64,000 nt of DNA. Source: a virus. Below the pieces are notes generated by a model. The model was not told the DNA's origin, did no database searches, and saw nothing but the letters and a program-made list of their open reading frames with translations. Each line of letters opens with the position of its first letter. Position 1 is the first letter of the stretch. A program made the position numbers and the translations under genes. Shown here one piece after another: positions 51,021 to 63,000 of this stretch. The DNA lies in IMG/VR virus record IMGVR_UViG_3300036852_000134, positions 18,865 to 82,864 of that record; one strand, written 5' to 3'.

Positions 51021-54000
51021 TCATCGCGGTTCTTGCGTCGTGCCTGGCGGCAAAACTATCGACGGCATGGTGGTTGGATCATCCGGCCGGCGATAGGTTG
51101 GACTTCTGCGATCCCTGAATTTCCTATCCCAAGCCCCTTGCAACCCTAGCATATTCTCTTGCTGGATCATAGCAACAACGCGCCCTTGTATTTCTATCCA
51201 CCTAGCGCGGTCCTGTTGATAATCGCCTATCGGAGCTTCCGTGACATCGTCTTCCAGCCTGTTGCGTGAGAAGCGGCGCAGCAACTCTTCGTACAGGCCA
51301 CTGTGAGACGCCTGGAGTTCACGGTAGAGCGCTGCTGGATCGCGAACGGGACGCCCAGCCCAACCTGGAACGCCCGTGTCGCGCAGGGCATTGTACATCT
51401 CAATGGCGGTGATGCGCTGCATGAGGTTCTCGACCTGAGTGCGAAGCGCAGGCGAGAGAGCGATGGGAGTGCCCCGCGTTCCTGCGTCCATGCTGATTAC
51501 GCCTTGTCCTGCCATCTCGCGCCGCAACTGGAACAGGACGCGGTCGATTTGCTGGGCTCGGTTCAGGGGGTGATGGATGCGATCCCTGGTCGGGAAGTGC
51601 TGCATCAAAACAGAGTAGATGGTCCGGTCCGGCGACAAACCAACAAGGTAAGTGCGCAATGCATCGGCGTTCGCGCCATCACGCATGAGCTGATTATAGC
51701 CCGCAGCAGCCTGAACGTATGGGCTTTGGCCATCTCTCATCAGGCGCCTGACTTCGAGGATAGACTCTGTGCTGCGGTACGGGTCCCAGGTGAAGCGATT
51801 TACCATCGGGCCTATGATCGGCACCTCCCGCCAGTCGTCGGTTCTCGGTCCGCGGCCCAAGTAGTTGGAGAAGAGTTGCACCTCACGACCCCAATAGCCG
51901 AGCTGGGAGTTGAGCGCGTAGTCGATGACAACCGGGGAGGCCTGTATGCCTATTCCGTTCAGCGCCTCTGCCCACTGCCTCGCGAACTCAGATGAGAACG
52001 GGGTATGACGCATGTAGGGCGGCAGTTCACGCAAACCGAACGGAGTGAGTGGGCGCCCCGTTCTTGCATCCACGCCATACCGCAGCGCTTCCCAATCCCG
52101 TAGAACTTGCGGTGTAAGCGGAGGCGTATGAGTAGCGACGATACCGTCTCTGATCTTCTCGGCTGCGCGCGGGTCCCCACGACGCACTAGATCCATCAGA
52201 GCCTCGGTGATGATCGCCGGCATGCCGAACTCGAACCGCTTCAGCCTGACCCATACTCCGAACATCTTGAACACCCAATGAGTGTTCTTCACCTCTCTGT
52301 TGTTGTCGGCGTATTCCTCCGGATCGTCACCGCCACCGTTTAGCATGGAGATCGACGCTCCCATCGCTGCGACGATCGACAGGATGACCCAGGAACGAAT
52401 GCCGCGTCGCATGGTCCGCTCGTCCGCCTTGGAGTACATGCTCTCAAACTCAGTCGGCCCAGGATTGCCGCGACGGCGAAGCATATGGCGGCCCCACATC
52501 TTCAGGGCTTCAATGTCGGTCTTGCCCATCGTCCAGCGTCCGACGGCTGCACCAGTGAGGGCGCCAGCACCCATCGCCCAACCGACCGGACCACCTAAGA
52601 CGGCAGTCGCAGCAGCCGCACCGCCAGCGCCCAACAGCCCGCCTTCAAGCATGGGGATCTGGATAATCCTGCCGCGGTCGCCTTCCACCATCCACGTCTG
52701 CCGGTAAGCCTTAGAGATAGCCTGCACGTTCCCGTTGAAAAAAGCCGTCATCCGCATAATGGCACCTGTCAGGAACCCGCGCCGGTCAAACGGCAGCACA
52801 TCGTTGGCCGTGAACACACCCTCGCGCATGGCGTCAATCAAAGGAAGGTTGGGGTCATATTGCAGAGCGCGGCGCGTGGCGTAGCTAGGAGTGCCTAGAG
52901 CCTGCCTAGTGATGTAATCGGCAACGCCGCGCCGCCCTGCGGTCTCGGTGAACTCTGAGACCTTGGCAAACACGGCTTCGGCGCCGGCTCCGAACAGAAG
53001 GCGCCCAGCCATCATGCCACCGGAGAAGCCGAGCGTGGCGCCCACAACGGGGCCGACAGCTGGCGCTGCGACTACGCCACCAAGACCGCCAGAGAGAGCG
53101 CCGACTGTGCCGCCGATGGCCTTACCAAGACCACGACCGATCCGAGTCGAAAGCGCCTTGTCCGCCTCCTTCAACTGCTGGATGGAGAACATCAGGTCCG
53201 CTCTGATAGCGTGGAGCTCGGCCATGCGGACAGCAAAGTCAGGCGACTTGCGATCGAGCGCCTTCATCCTGCGACGTGCAGTTTTCAGCTGGCCCTCAAG
53301 TCGCGCGATGCTTTCGTCCCCCCGCAGATGGCGTGCCAAGCGCTCGCCGATGGCGCCGCCAATCGAGGCGCCTGCTGCACCACCAAGGGAACCGCCGACC
53401 AAGCCTCCAACAACGGGACCGGCGACTGTGCCGAGCGTGGCGCCAGCGGCAGCACCACCAAGAGACGTTCCGGTTCCTGCCACAGCGCGGATGTCAACGG
53501 TCTGGTAGCCCTTGTTGCGCAGGTCCGAGAGGTCGAGGTTGCGTCGGTTGCCGCTACGTTCGGCAATTGACGCCGTCAACTGGCCGCCGCCGATCAGGCC
53601 AAGCCTGTCCTGCATCTGTGCCACGTCGGACGGCTTGATGCCGAACATCTGCATGAACGCGCGAAACTTCGGATAGCTAGACAGTTCGTGCCAGGCGCCG
53701 CGAGCATGCGTGATGATGGGTGGCGCTCCGGTCAACCACCAGGACATCTGCATGTCGCCAGCGACGTTCCCTAGCATGTAGGCTGGATGCAGGATGACGC
53801 CAGCGCGTAGAACCGCCGCAGGAGCGGCAACCATCTCGACGAGAGCCCCGCTCATGCCACGGCCGAGTGTGTTCATGGCCGCGAGCAGGCGGCGGCCATT
53901 CTCCACGTCGTTGAAGCGGACCAGTTTGCGCTCTCCCTTCTCGAAGAAGGGGAGCAAGATGGCGCCCTTACCTTTGTGTGTCGGGTCGTAGAGGATGTGG

Positions 54001-57000
54001 AGCTCGTTGTCCTGGATGTCGCCTTCCATCTGAAGGGCCATAGCCCGAGCGTCCGCCTCGTCGTATCCAAGATTCTTGATGGCTACGGCGATCTTCTCGA
54101 TCGTGCGCTCATTGAGCGGAAGCGTCTCCTCCTTGGTGATGCGCTCGACCACCTGTCCACCGCCTGGACCTGCGGTGTCGGACAGATTGGCGAATGCCCT
54201 GACCATGTCGTTGCGCTGAATAACCTCGGCAGTCGCATAGGCATCTCGCGCCATAGTGGCGAGCACGTTGACCACGGGGCGCTGAGAGCCCTTGATCTGC
54301 TTGAAACCCCCGAAGGTCCCAAGAGCTGAAACGCCGGGCGGAACAAAGGCACCTTCCTCCGCATCAAACTTGCGGTTGAACGGCGAGTAGAACTCGCGCC
54401 GCTTGGAGTACCTCTGGAACGCCTCATCGGTCATGAGACCGGCCTGCCACTTGAGCGTCAGCAGCCGGTGCAACCACTCACGTGCCATCTGCGACCCGCG
54501 CCTGTATCGCGGGTTGGCCTGCTCGATATCCTGGATCGCCTGCCAGTATTCCGCGAACGGCGTCATGCTGGGCTCGGACTCAAGCGAGGGCGCGCTGTCG
54601 AGCGTGGCCAGCATCTGTGCGATGTCCGGCGAGTTGTAGTATTGGTTGACTAGGGCAGCCCACTGCGCTGCCTCTGGCTTGTTGTGCCGCTTCGCCCACA
54701 GCGCCCAATAGACAATGCCGGTCTGCGCCTCAATGTACCCGCCGAAGCGGTCTAGGTTCTTCTCGGACCACTGGAAGTAACCGGTCCCCCCCATCGCCTC
54801 TTGGATAGCATCGGTCAGGGGCGGACCGCTTGGCGTCAACGAACCGTAGTCCGTCACGCCGTTGACAACCAACTCATGCCCGATTTTGAACGCCTGCGGG
54901 AACATGCGGAAGTGGTAGTGGGGGAGGTCATGTTTCCTGAAGGTGATCGGCCGACCATCGGCGCCGCGGATGTTGTTATCAAACATGATCTGCTGCAGAT
55001 GCTGCTGCATCTTCAGCGCAGGATTGGTGAGGTCCATGACATTGTAGGAGAGCGTGCCTAGCCACTGCTCAACTACCTCGCGCTTGTCGCGAACCTCGTA
55101 GAACTCCTGGATCTGCTGCAGGGTGGTCGGGTCTCTGGTGGACGCAACGTTAGCCGTCAGCCGCTCTGTAGCCGTGGCGAGGCGATACGCCTTGTAGTTC
55201 GCCGACACCACCTCCAGCTGCACCCTCTCCAGATCCTGGAGCATGGCGGGATCTTGGGCGTCGAGGAACTCCTCGAAGCCGACGAATACTCCTGGCATCT
55301 CCCGCTTTACGGTGTCGGGATCGGTGATGTAGCGGCGGAAGAATTCGGCGAAGGCTTGGGAGAGCTGTGCCGGTGGGACGGTGGGTGCCGTCCGAGGCGC
55401 TGGCGTTCCCGTGGGCGAGTAGCGAGCCTGCACGTAGGCCGCGAGACCTGCGGGATCGGCAGGCGCTGCGGTAGAGCCGAGCGGCTGCGTGCCGATGATG
55501 TCGCCGATCAAGGCCTGTGCGACCGTCCGTCCCAGTCGGCGCTCCAGCGTGCGGCTGGCGATGGCGGCTCTTGCAGCGTTGTCGTAGTTCTGGACGGCCT
55601 GCCAGGCTCTGGTGGCTTCTGCGGCCTCTACGAGGGTGCGCTGGGTGTCGGCGTCGAGATCGACGCCTGAGTAGCCGGTGGGGGCGATCTGCGGCAGCGG
55701 CGTGTCGGGAACCGGGGGAACACCCAACTCCTCGGCGTGCTGCTGGAGGAACGCCTGCATGGGGGCGCCGAAGACGCGCTCGATGTGGTTGCCGCCTGCA
55801 CGGGCGATGGCGTCGATGTCGGTGGCGATCCTGACGCGGGCGACGCCGGCATTGGCGTCGTACTGGCTGCGCACCGAACGCTGAGGACGGAAGCCCCACG
55901 TCCTTCCACCCGCCCTGTCCCTCACCCTCATGCCGTAGAGGCCCTGGGTGGTGGTCATACCAAGAGCCGACTTCAAGTCGGAGATGATGTCGGCTAGGCC
56001 CCTTACCTCGCCTTGAGAGGCGGGCGTGGTGGGGAGCATCGGGGCGCCTGACCCAGGTGGCGGATTGCCTGGAGGAGGCTGTCCCTGGAAGGAGGCGAGC
56101 AATACGGGGGAGCCTTCCTGGGAAGGATCGAAGGCGGCATCGACCGAGCGTATATTGGCGGGGTCGAAGACGATTGCGAGGTCACCTTCGATATACCCAT
56201 CGAAGCCTCGGCGCGTCAGTTCGGCATTTACATCCCTACTGGAGACGTAGCCGACACCTCTTTGAGACTTCAAATCTGCCTCAGCTTGGTCATTGTCGGC
56301 TGGCGTCGCAAGGCGCTTTGTGCGAATATACAGAGGCATAACAGAAGGTTCACCGCCAGCACGCGCGGAGATACCAGCATAGCGTGAAGCTTCAGCCAAG
56401 TCCGTGGTCATGTAGATGCCGGAAGATCCCAATCCCGGCTTGAATTGGTCGAACGCAGCCGCCGTCCCGTGGTACCACACCCTACTCGTATCGAACCCCA
56501 TTTCCTCGGCTCTAGCCTTCCTGGCTTCTGGGGACATGTCGAGGGGAGGCGTGGAAGAGAAGGAGGCGAGAGTTTGCCCCGGTAGCTGCCTCGGCTTCGG
56601 CGCCAGCGCCGCCTTGAGCGCGTCCACCATGAACTGCGCATCTTCGGGGTCGGAGAAGCGGGCGCGGTAGGCATTGACCGCCTCCGCCGTGATAGCCTTG
56701 GAGTCGAGCCCGTGGTCCTCGATCACGGCTGCCGCCTTGCGCATGACAGCGAGGGCGACGTTGGCGCGAGTGTCCACGTATCCATGTGGCAACGGGAGAT
56801 CGGAAAGGTAGCGCTGGATAATGGCCGCCACTTCCTGGGGATGATCCTCCATGTCTCGGAACGTGCGGGCGAGGCCATCCAGCGCGGAAGCATCCTCGTA
56901 GGAACCCTCGACGTTGGCGACTGCCTCGGCCGCCAGCGCCTCACGCTCGACATCGAGCGCATCAGCCCGCGCCCCGGTTGCTCTCTCGGCCTCCCGGAAT

Positions 57001-60000
57001 AGGCGCTGGAAGCGCTCCGCCTTGGCCCTGTCCCCGCCGAAGGACTGGACGAGATCATCGAATTCGCGGGCGCGCACATCGGCTGCGGCTTGCGCAAGCT
57101 CTGCCCCGGTTGGCGGGTCGATCTCACCTTGTGCCAGCCGCGCGATGGCGCCTTCCTCGTGGAAGGCAGGCGGCATCCGGCCTTGGAAACCTTGACCAGA
57201 GACCGACGTCAGCGAGTACCTCTCCTCCCTCCTTGCCTCTGTGAAGGCTTCTTGAGGGATGGAGGACTTTAGACGGGAGAGATGGGAAAGGGCGGAGGAG
57301 AGACGCGGGTCCGCGTTTTCTGAGGGTAAGGCGGGCTTGCCAGACTCCAATTCGTCGGTGACGAAAACATCGACGCGATGCGGCTTGCCGTCGACATCAA
57401 GCGACTTGATGCCATCAAAATGAGCAGTTAGTCGATCCCACACTTCTACCAGGGCGGGACCCTGCAAGTTTGTGTCGAAGCGAACAACAAAGTCGTAGTC
57501 GCTCGCCTCCTGGCGCGGTTTCCCAGCGGCGCGGCTGCCGACGAAGTACACATCGTCAATGCGGAACTGGTCGCCAACACTGCTGTTGGCCACGATGTCA
57601 CGCGCTTCGCGGAGTAGGCGCTTCTGAAACTCCGCCACGGCGCCAGTAGAGACCGCCTCCGCAAGCACCGCCTCCGCGAATTCCACCGCCCGTGGCGAAG
57701 CCCACATCCCCCCGAACATTTCACCGGCATTGACGTGGAATTTCACCCGATCAGGTGCAACTTGCAGCCAATACTGGTATCCTTGCGGAGTGAGCCAGCC
57801 CTTGTGGGAGAGAGGCTTGCCAAGATCGTTGGCCTCGATTGCGGCGACGATTGCAGGGATGCTGGAAGCGTCTTCCGCACGGAAGAAGGTCAGCTCCCAG
57901 GAGCCGTCTGGCTGCTCGGAGACGATGAGGGAGGTGGATGGAGCAGAGCGGGCGGATGCAGCCAAGATTTCAGGCAAGTCCATTGAGTCAAGAAGCGGAA
58001 CCGCACGCTGATACGCGAAACGTGGAAGTGCACCCGCGGCGTCGGCTAATTGGAAAGCCTCTCGGCGCTCAACAAATCGACCAGCGCTTGTTGTGAAGCC
58101 ACTATCATACTCATCGGCAATGATGGCGTCCGTGCCTGCTTCGTTGTTCTCTTGTTCAAACACCCTGGAGGCGGCCATAGCGATGTCCGCGTGCGCCTCG
58201 CCGTCCTCAAATATCCGACGGTCGTGACCACGCATACGGATGGCGGCGCGCACAGGAATCTCCGTCGCCGCTGCCGGCTCCAACGCCGAAACCTTCGCCT
58301 CCCTGGCTTCGGCCACACCATACGTCCTCAGCCTCTCCCCGCCTTCCTTTACCTTCTCCGTTACGGTTCCATCGAAGCCGGGGAGGGAGAAGGGGCGGGA
58401 CTCGGGGGAGGGGCGGTCGGAGAACGAGGCAAGGTCTGTTCCCCGAACCCGCTTCACAACGTTCTCGGCTGCCTTCCTAAGAGGTTCAGCATATTGAGCG
58501 GCTACCGTCCCAGCGATCTGTTGCGCCAAGATCGCTGGATTGTCGTAGATGTAGTTCGGCGCTTCGCTTGCAATGGCATTTGCTGCACTGGAGACGTTCT
58601 GCGCTGCCTGAGAGGTGAGAACACGGCGGATCGTGTCCGTGATGTCAGATAACGCCGCAAGATCAGTCCCGCCCTGGAAACTCCTAATAGCCGGGAACAG
58701 CCCTCGTGCCTCCTGCCCTTCCTCTGAGTTGAGGTGGGCTTGTGATGGAGATGGCGGGTTTGGGAAGGGGTCGAAGGTGGGCTCGCGGCGGCCGGCACGG
58801 CTGGCGGTCTCACCTGAAGCCATGCTGCGGAACACATCGTTGTAAGTCTGGAAGCCCAAGCCGTTCAGCGCGTTCCTGATCGCCTCAAAGAACTTGACGA
58901 TGCGCTCGAACCAGGAGTCGATCTTCGTGCCGAAGGAGGTTCCATCCGCCCACAGCTCCGCCAGCCTCGCAACCCGCTCCTGATCGATCAGTTCCTCAAC
59001 GCGCTGGTTGATGTTCCCGGTGAAGCCGGTCTCACGCATCATCTGGCGGTAAACCTGCCGATAGATGGGAACGCCAGGGATCACCTTTCCGGTCGAGTGG
59101 TTGAAGACTGTGATCTGGCTGTCGATGCCGATTTTCTTTGCGCGCTCGACAACAACCTGCCACTCTTGCGGGGTAAGCAGAGTGCCATAGGCGCCGCCGG
59201 GAAGGCGGCCATGTTCGCGTAGGGCGTGGACAACCTCATGAAACCCTTTGACCAACATCGTGCGGTAGGACGTGGCGCCGGCATCGGTGTTCAACGCGAC
59301 CTGGAGAACTCGGTCGAAGACCCGCGATTTACCCTCGGTGAAACCGAAGTTCGCGTAAGCCGACCGCCCTCCGATGTCGATGCGGTCAACAACCCGGACG
59401 GCAATTTCAGGTGGGAGCATTTTACGTGCCCACCGCTCCAGGTGGGCCACGAACTCGGGGAGCCTAGCCGCGAACGCCTCGGTGTATGGGGGCGGATTCT
59501 GGCCTTCTTCAAGCGCCGCCATAACGACGGTCTGCCATGAGTCCTCAACCGTCTCCTGTCGCCCCTTGGCGCCAGAGACACGGAAGCCCTCGAAGCGAAT
59601 GACCGTAGGATGCTCCCGCCTGAACTCTTCCCTCAAGGCTCTGATATCCGAGAGAGACAGCCGCTCTCCTGGGTTGACCTTGATGTAGTTGATATATGCG
59701 GTGTCGTCGGGCGCGCTGGTGCTTTCGACTGCGAAGTCAACGTAGCCGATCTGCTTGCCGCCGCGCTCGATTGCCATCAAGGTGCCGCGGCCGGGCTCGC
59801 TGGCCTTCGGCAGCTGCTCATTGGGGCGGAAGTATCGCAGCGTAGGCGCTTCTCTCCCGTCTTCCGGACCTAACCGGGACCGCTGGGTGCTAAGCGCAAA
59901 AAGCGCCAAGCCCTCCCTCTGGACCTGCTCCCTCACCTTGTCTGTTATGGGGAATACGGTGAAGCCGGAACCCAGGTCTCGCCCATCGACTGGCGACTGG

Positions 60001-63000
60001 ACGTGATCCACCTTCTTCGGCTTGATGGAGGCGTCCATGCCCTTGAGGATCTTGGCAAGCGTCAACGGCGCGATCTTGTCGTAGAACTCCTCGTTGCCTT
60101 CCTCGGAGCCTTGCGGGTTGTAGGAGAGGACGGTGGCCCCTGAAGGGATGGAGATGGAGTCAGCGCCTGAGGCGATAGCCTGACGGATGACGTGCTTCAA
60201 CGTGAAGGTGAGCCAGGCGTCGGTGGTGTTGACGAAGGGATGGGATGGGGTGGCGGCCTGCGCGGTGCGAAGTTCGGCATGAAGAATAAAAGCATCGTTG
60301 TTCAGTGCCGCCCACTTCTTGCCGATCGGATCGCCCCTGTTCGACAGTGCGCGCAACCGATCCTGGGCATCCTCAACGCTCTGCTTGGCGCGATCACCAT
60401 CCGGCAGCGAAGCCATGTACTCATTGCGCGCTGCGAGTTGCGCGTCGTTCGCCTTCTGCCATTTATCTTGCAGTTCCTGTATCTTCCTCTCATCCCGTGC
60501 CCCTGCCGGTATCTCTCCTCTCTGCCTTGCAGAGGAGATGGCGGCGGAGACTTCGGACTTGAGATCTGCGGGCAGGTCGCGGTAACGCTTGGTCTTGGCA
60601 CCTAGCGCAATCGCTTCCAGGTCAAGCTGCGCCGGGAGACTATTTCTTTGATCGTCTAGAAACCCGACCGCTTTGGCGCTCAGTGCCTCCGGCGTCATGC
60701 CGGCACGTTGCCGTATCCTTGGATGCCATGCGTTCTGCGACACGTAGTTGAGCGTGCGCGCCACAACATCTGGGTTCGCATCCTCATCGCGTGCCAGACC
60801 CATTTCCGGACCCAGCGACCGCAGCCAAGTGAGCGGCTCGCCCATGAGATAAGCGTCACGATCCTGGACGGCGGCCTTGTGCCGCTCTTTCAGATTCGCA
60901 ATCCGCGTCTGCGTCTCAGGCTTGGACGGATCGAATAGGGACGTTGCCACCGCATCCCTAGACCGCTTCAGGATCTCCTGTCCCCAGTCGGACTGGACCT
61001 GAGATACCGCAAAGGTGGTCTCATCCCCCAGCTTGTTGAGGGAGGACATGATGTTGGAGATGACGTTGGGCTCGGGGAAGTGGCCGGAGCGGAACATGCC
61101 AACACCTTCGGCCTCTTCAATGCCGCGATCCTGCAGCGCCTCAAGCCTTGCGCGCTCCTCAGCGTTGACGTAGTTGCCCCAGCCACCTCCTGGCGGAATA
61201 TTGTACTTGCGCTTCAGGGATTCGAGGTACTGCTCATAGGTCTGAGTGACCGTCGGCAGGTGCAGCACCGTCTCCCGGTACGTCGGGTTCCCATCGTCCT
61301 TGGCGAGGGAGTGGGAGGACCATTTGGCGGGGCCTTTAGCGTCGTCAGGGACCGTCGGCAATAACCCACGAGCGTCGCGTTCTCCTCGCAAGATGGTGTC
61401 AGGGTCGCCGCCGTATCGCGCCTCCCTCACCTCCACCCTGTTCTCTCTCAGGAAGGAGACGAGATCGTCTCTGGAGACGAACGCTTCCGCGCTTACGAGA
61501 CGCGAGCGGCCACCCGGTCGATACTCCACAATGGACGCGCGAATCTCTGTCGCGCCAGCGTCTATCGCCTTCCGCGTTCTGTGCGCGCCATCGAGGACCT
61601 CCAACTTGTCCTGCCCCGGCATCCGGAGAAGGATCACTGGCGTCGCCGCATTGGCATCCGACGGTCGCAAACCATCGTCAACGGAGCTGTCCAGGTTTAT
61701 GGTGCTCACCGGGACAACATGGACCTGGTGCGGCTTTTCTAGCGCCTTCAGCGCCCGGTAGAACGCTTGCGCATCCGCGTCATTCTCATAGTTGATCGTT
61801 GCATTCGCTACAGTCTTGGAGTCGGAGGCGTCCTCTGGGCTATGCGAAAATTTGGGGACGGACTTGCTCTCAAGGAATTGCGTGAGGCCGAGCGCCTCAA
61901 TCTCGTTCTTTACTCCTGTACCAGCCTTGAGCAGATGCTGGAGAGCCTGTTCAGGAGTGCCCTTCTTCTGCGGCCAGGCCTTGGCGGCTTCGAGCGCCTT
62001 GGAGTGGTAGCCGAGGGCGTCGAACTCTACCGCCTGAGACTGCCCATCCGTTGTGGCAGACTGAAACGATGCGAGGCTTGCCCCGATGCTGGCGTCAACC
62101 GCCTGCCGCTCCAGAAACGCCCGGTGGTCTTCGGATCGCTTCGCGATGGAGGCGAACGCCGTGTCCTTCTTGGCGTTCTTCGCAACCGGCGTTCCTGCAA
62201 TGGCGGCAAGGTCGCGCACGTCGGCTGCCTTGAGGGACTTGTCCGCCTTCGCTCGGTCCAAGACAGCCGCATGCGATGGCAGGCCGAGACGGGACAGCAG
62301 TTCGGTAGCGTAGGCTCTAACTACCTCTGATACCTGCCTTCCCGTCTGCACCTCAAGGGCACGGATGGAGCCGTCAACACGATCCTGGGGGGAGACGGAG
62401 AGATCAGGGCCAGCCGGTGTGATTGGTGCTTGAGGCGTTCGGCGGTAGGCGCCGTCCTTGGTCTGGCGGAGGAGGCCTTCGTTCAGGGCTTCCTGCCGCA
62501 ATACTTCCATCTGCTCGGGCGTCGTTCCGAGACGTGCCTGTATCGTGCCCCAGTTGAGCGGGAAGCGTGAGGCTAGTACGCCTCGGAGCTGCTGTCGCTG
62601 GGCTGTGGTGGGCTCGGTGATGGGCTGGGCTGCTGGCTCTCCATCCCGAGCATCGCTGCGAGATTGCTCAGCCGTTCCTGCTCCTGCGGGTCCTGCTCGC
62701 TCGCTGCCCACGCCAGCAGGTCTTGCACCGCCTGTGCTCGCTGCTCCGGGCTCAGCCGTTGCTGTCGGGGCTGCGGCTGCTGGTCTGGCATCTGCGGTTG
62801 GGGCGGCGGCGCTGGCTCCTCGACCACCGGCATCGGCTGCGGCTGTAGCGCCTGCGGAGGCTCTGGCGGAAGCGGCTGGGGCGCCACCCGGCGCTGGCGC
62901 GGCTGCGGCTTGGCTTGGTCTGCTGGCGGCTGTGACGGCTTGCCCGGCAGTCGCGCCCGTGGCGCGCGCTTGTCGCTCTGCTTCGTAGGCTTCCCAGGCA

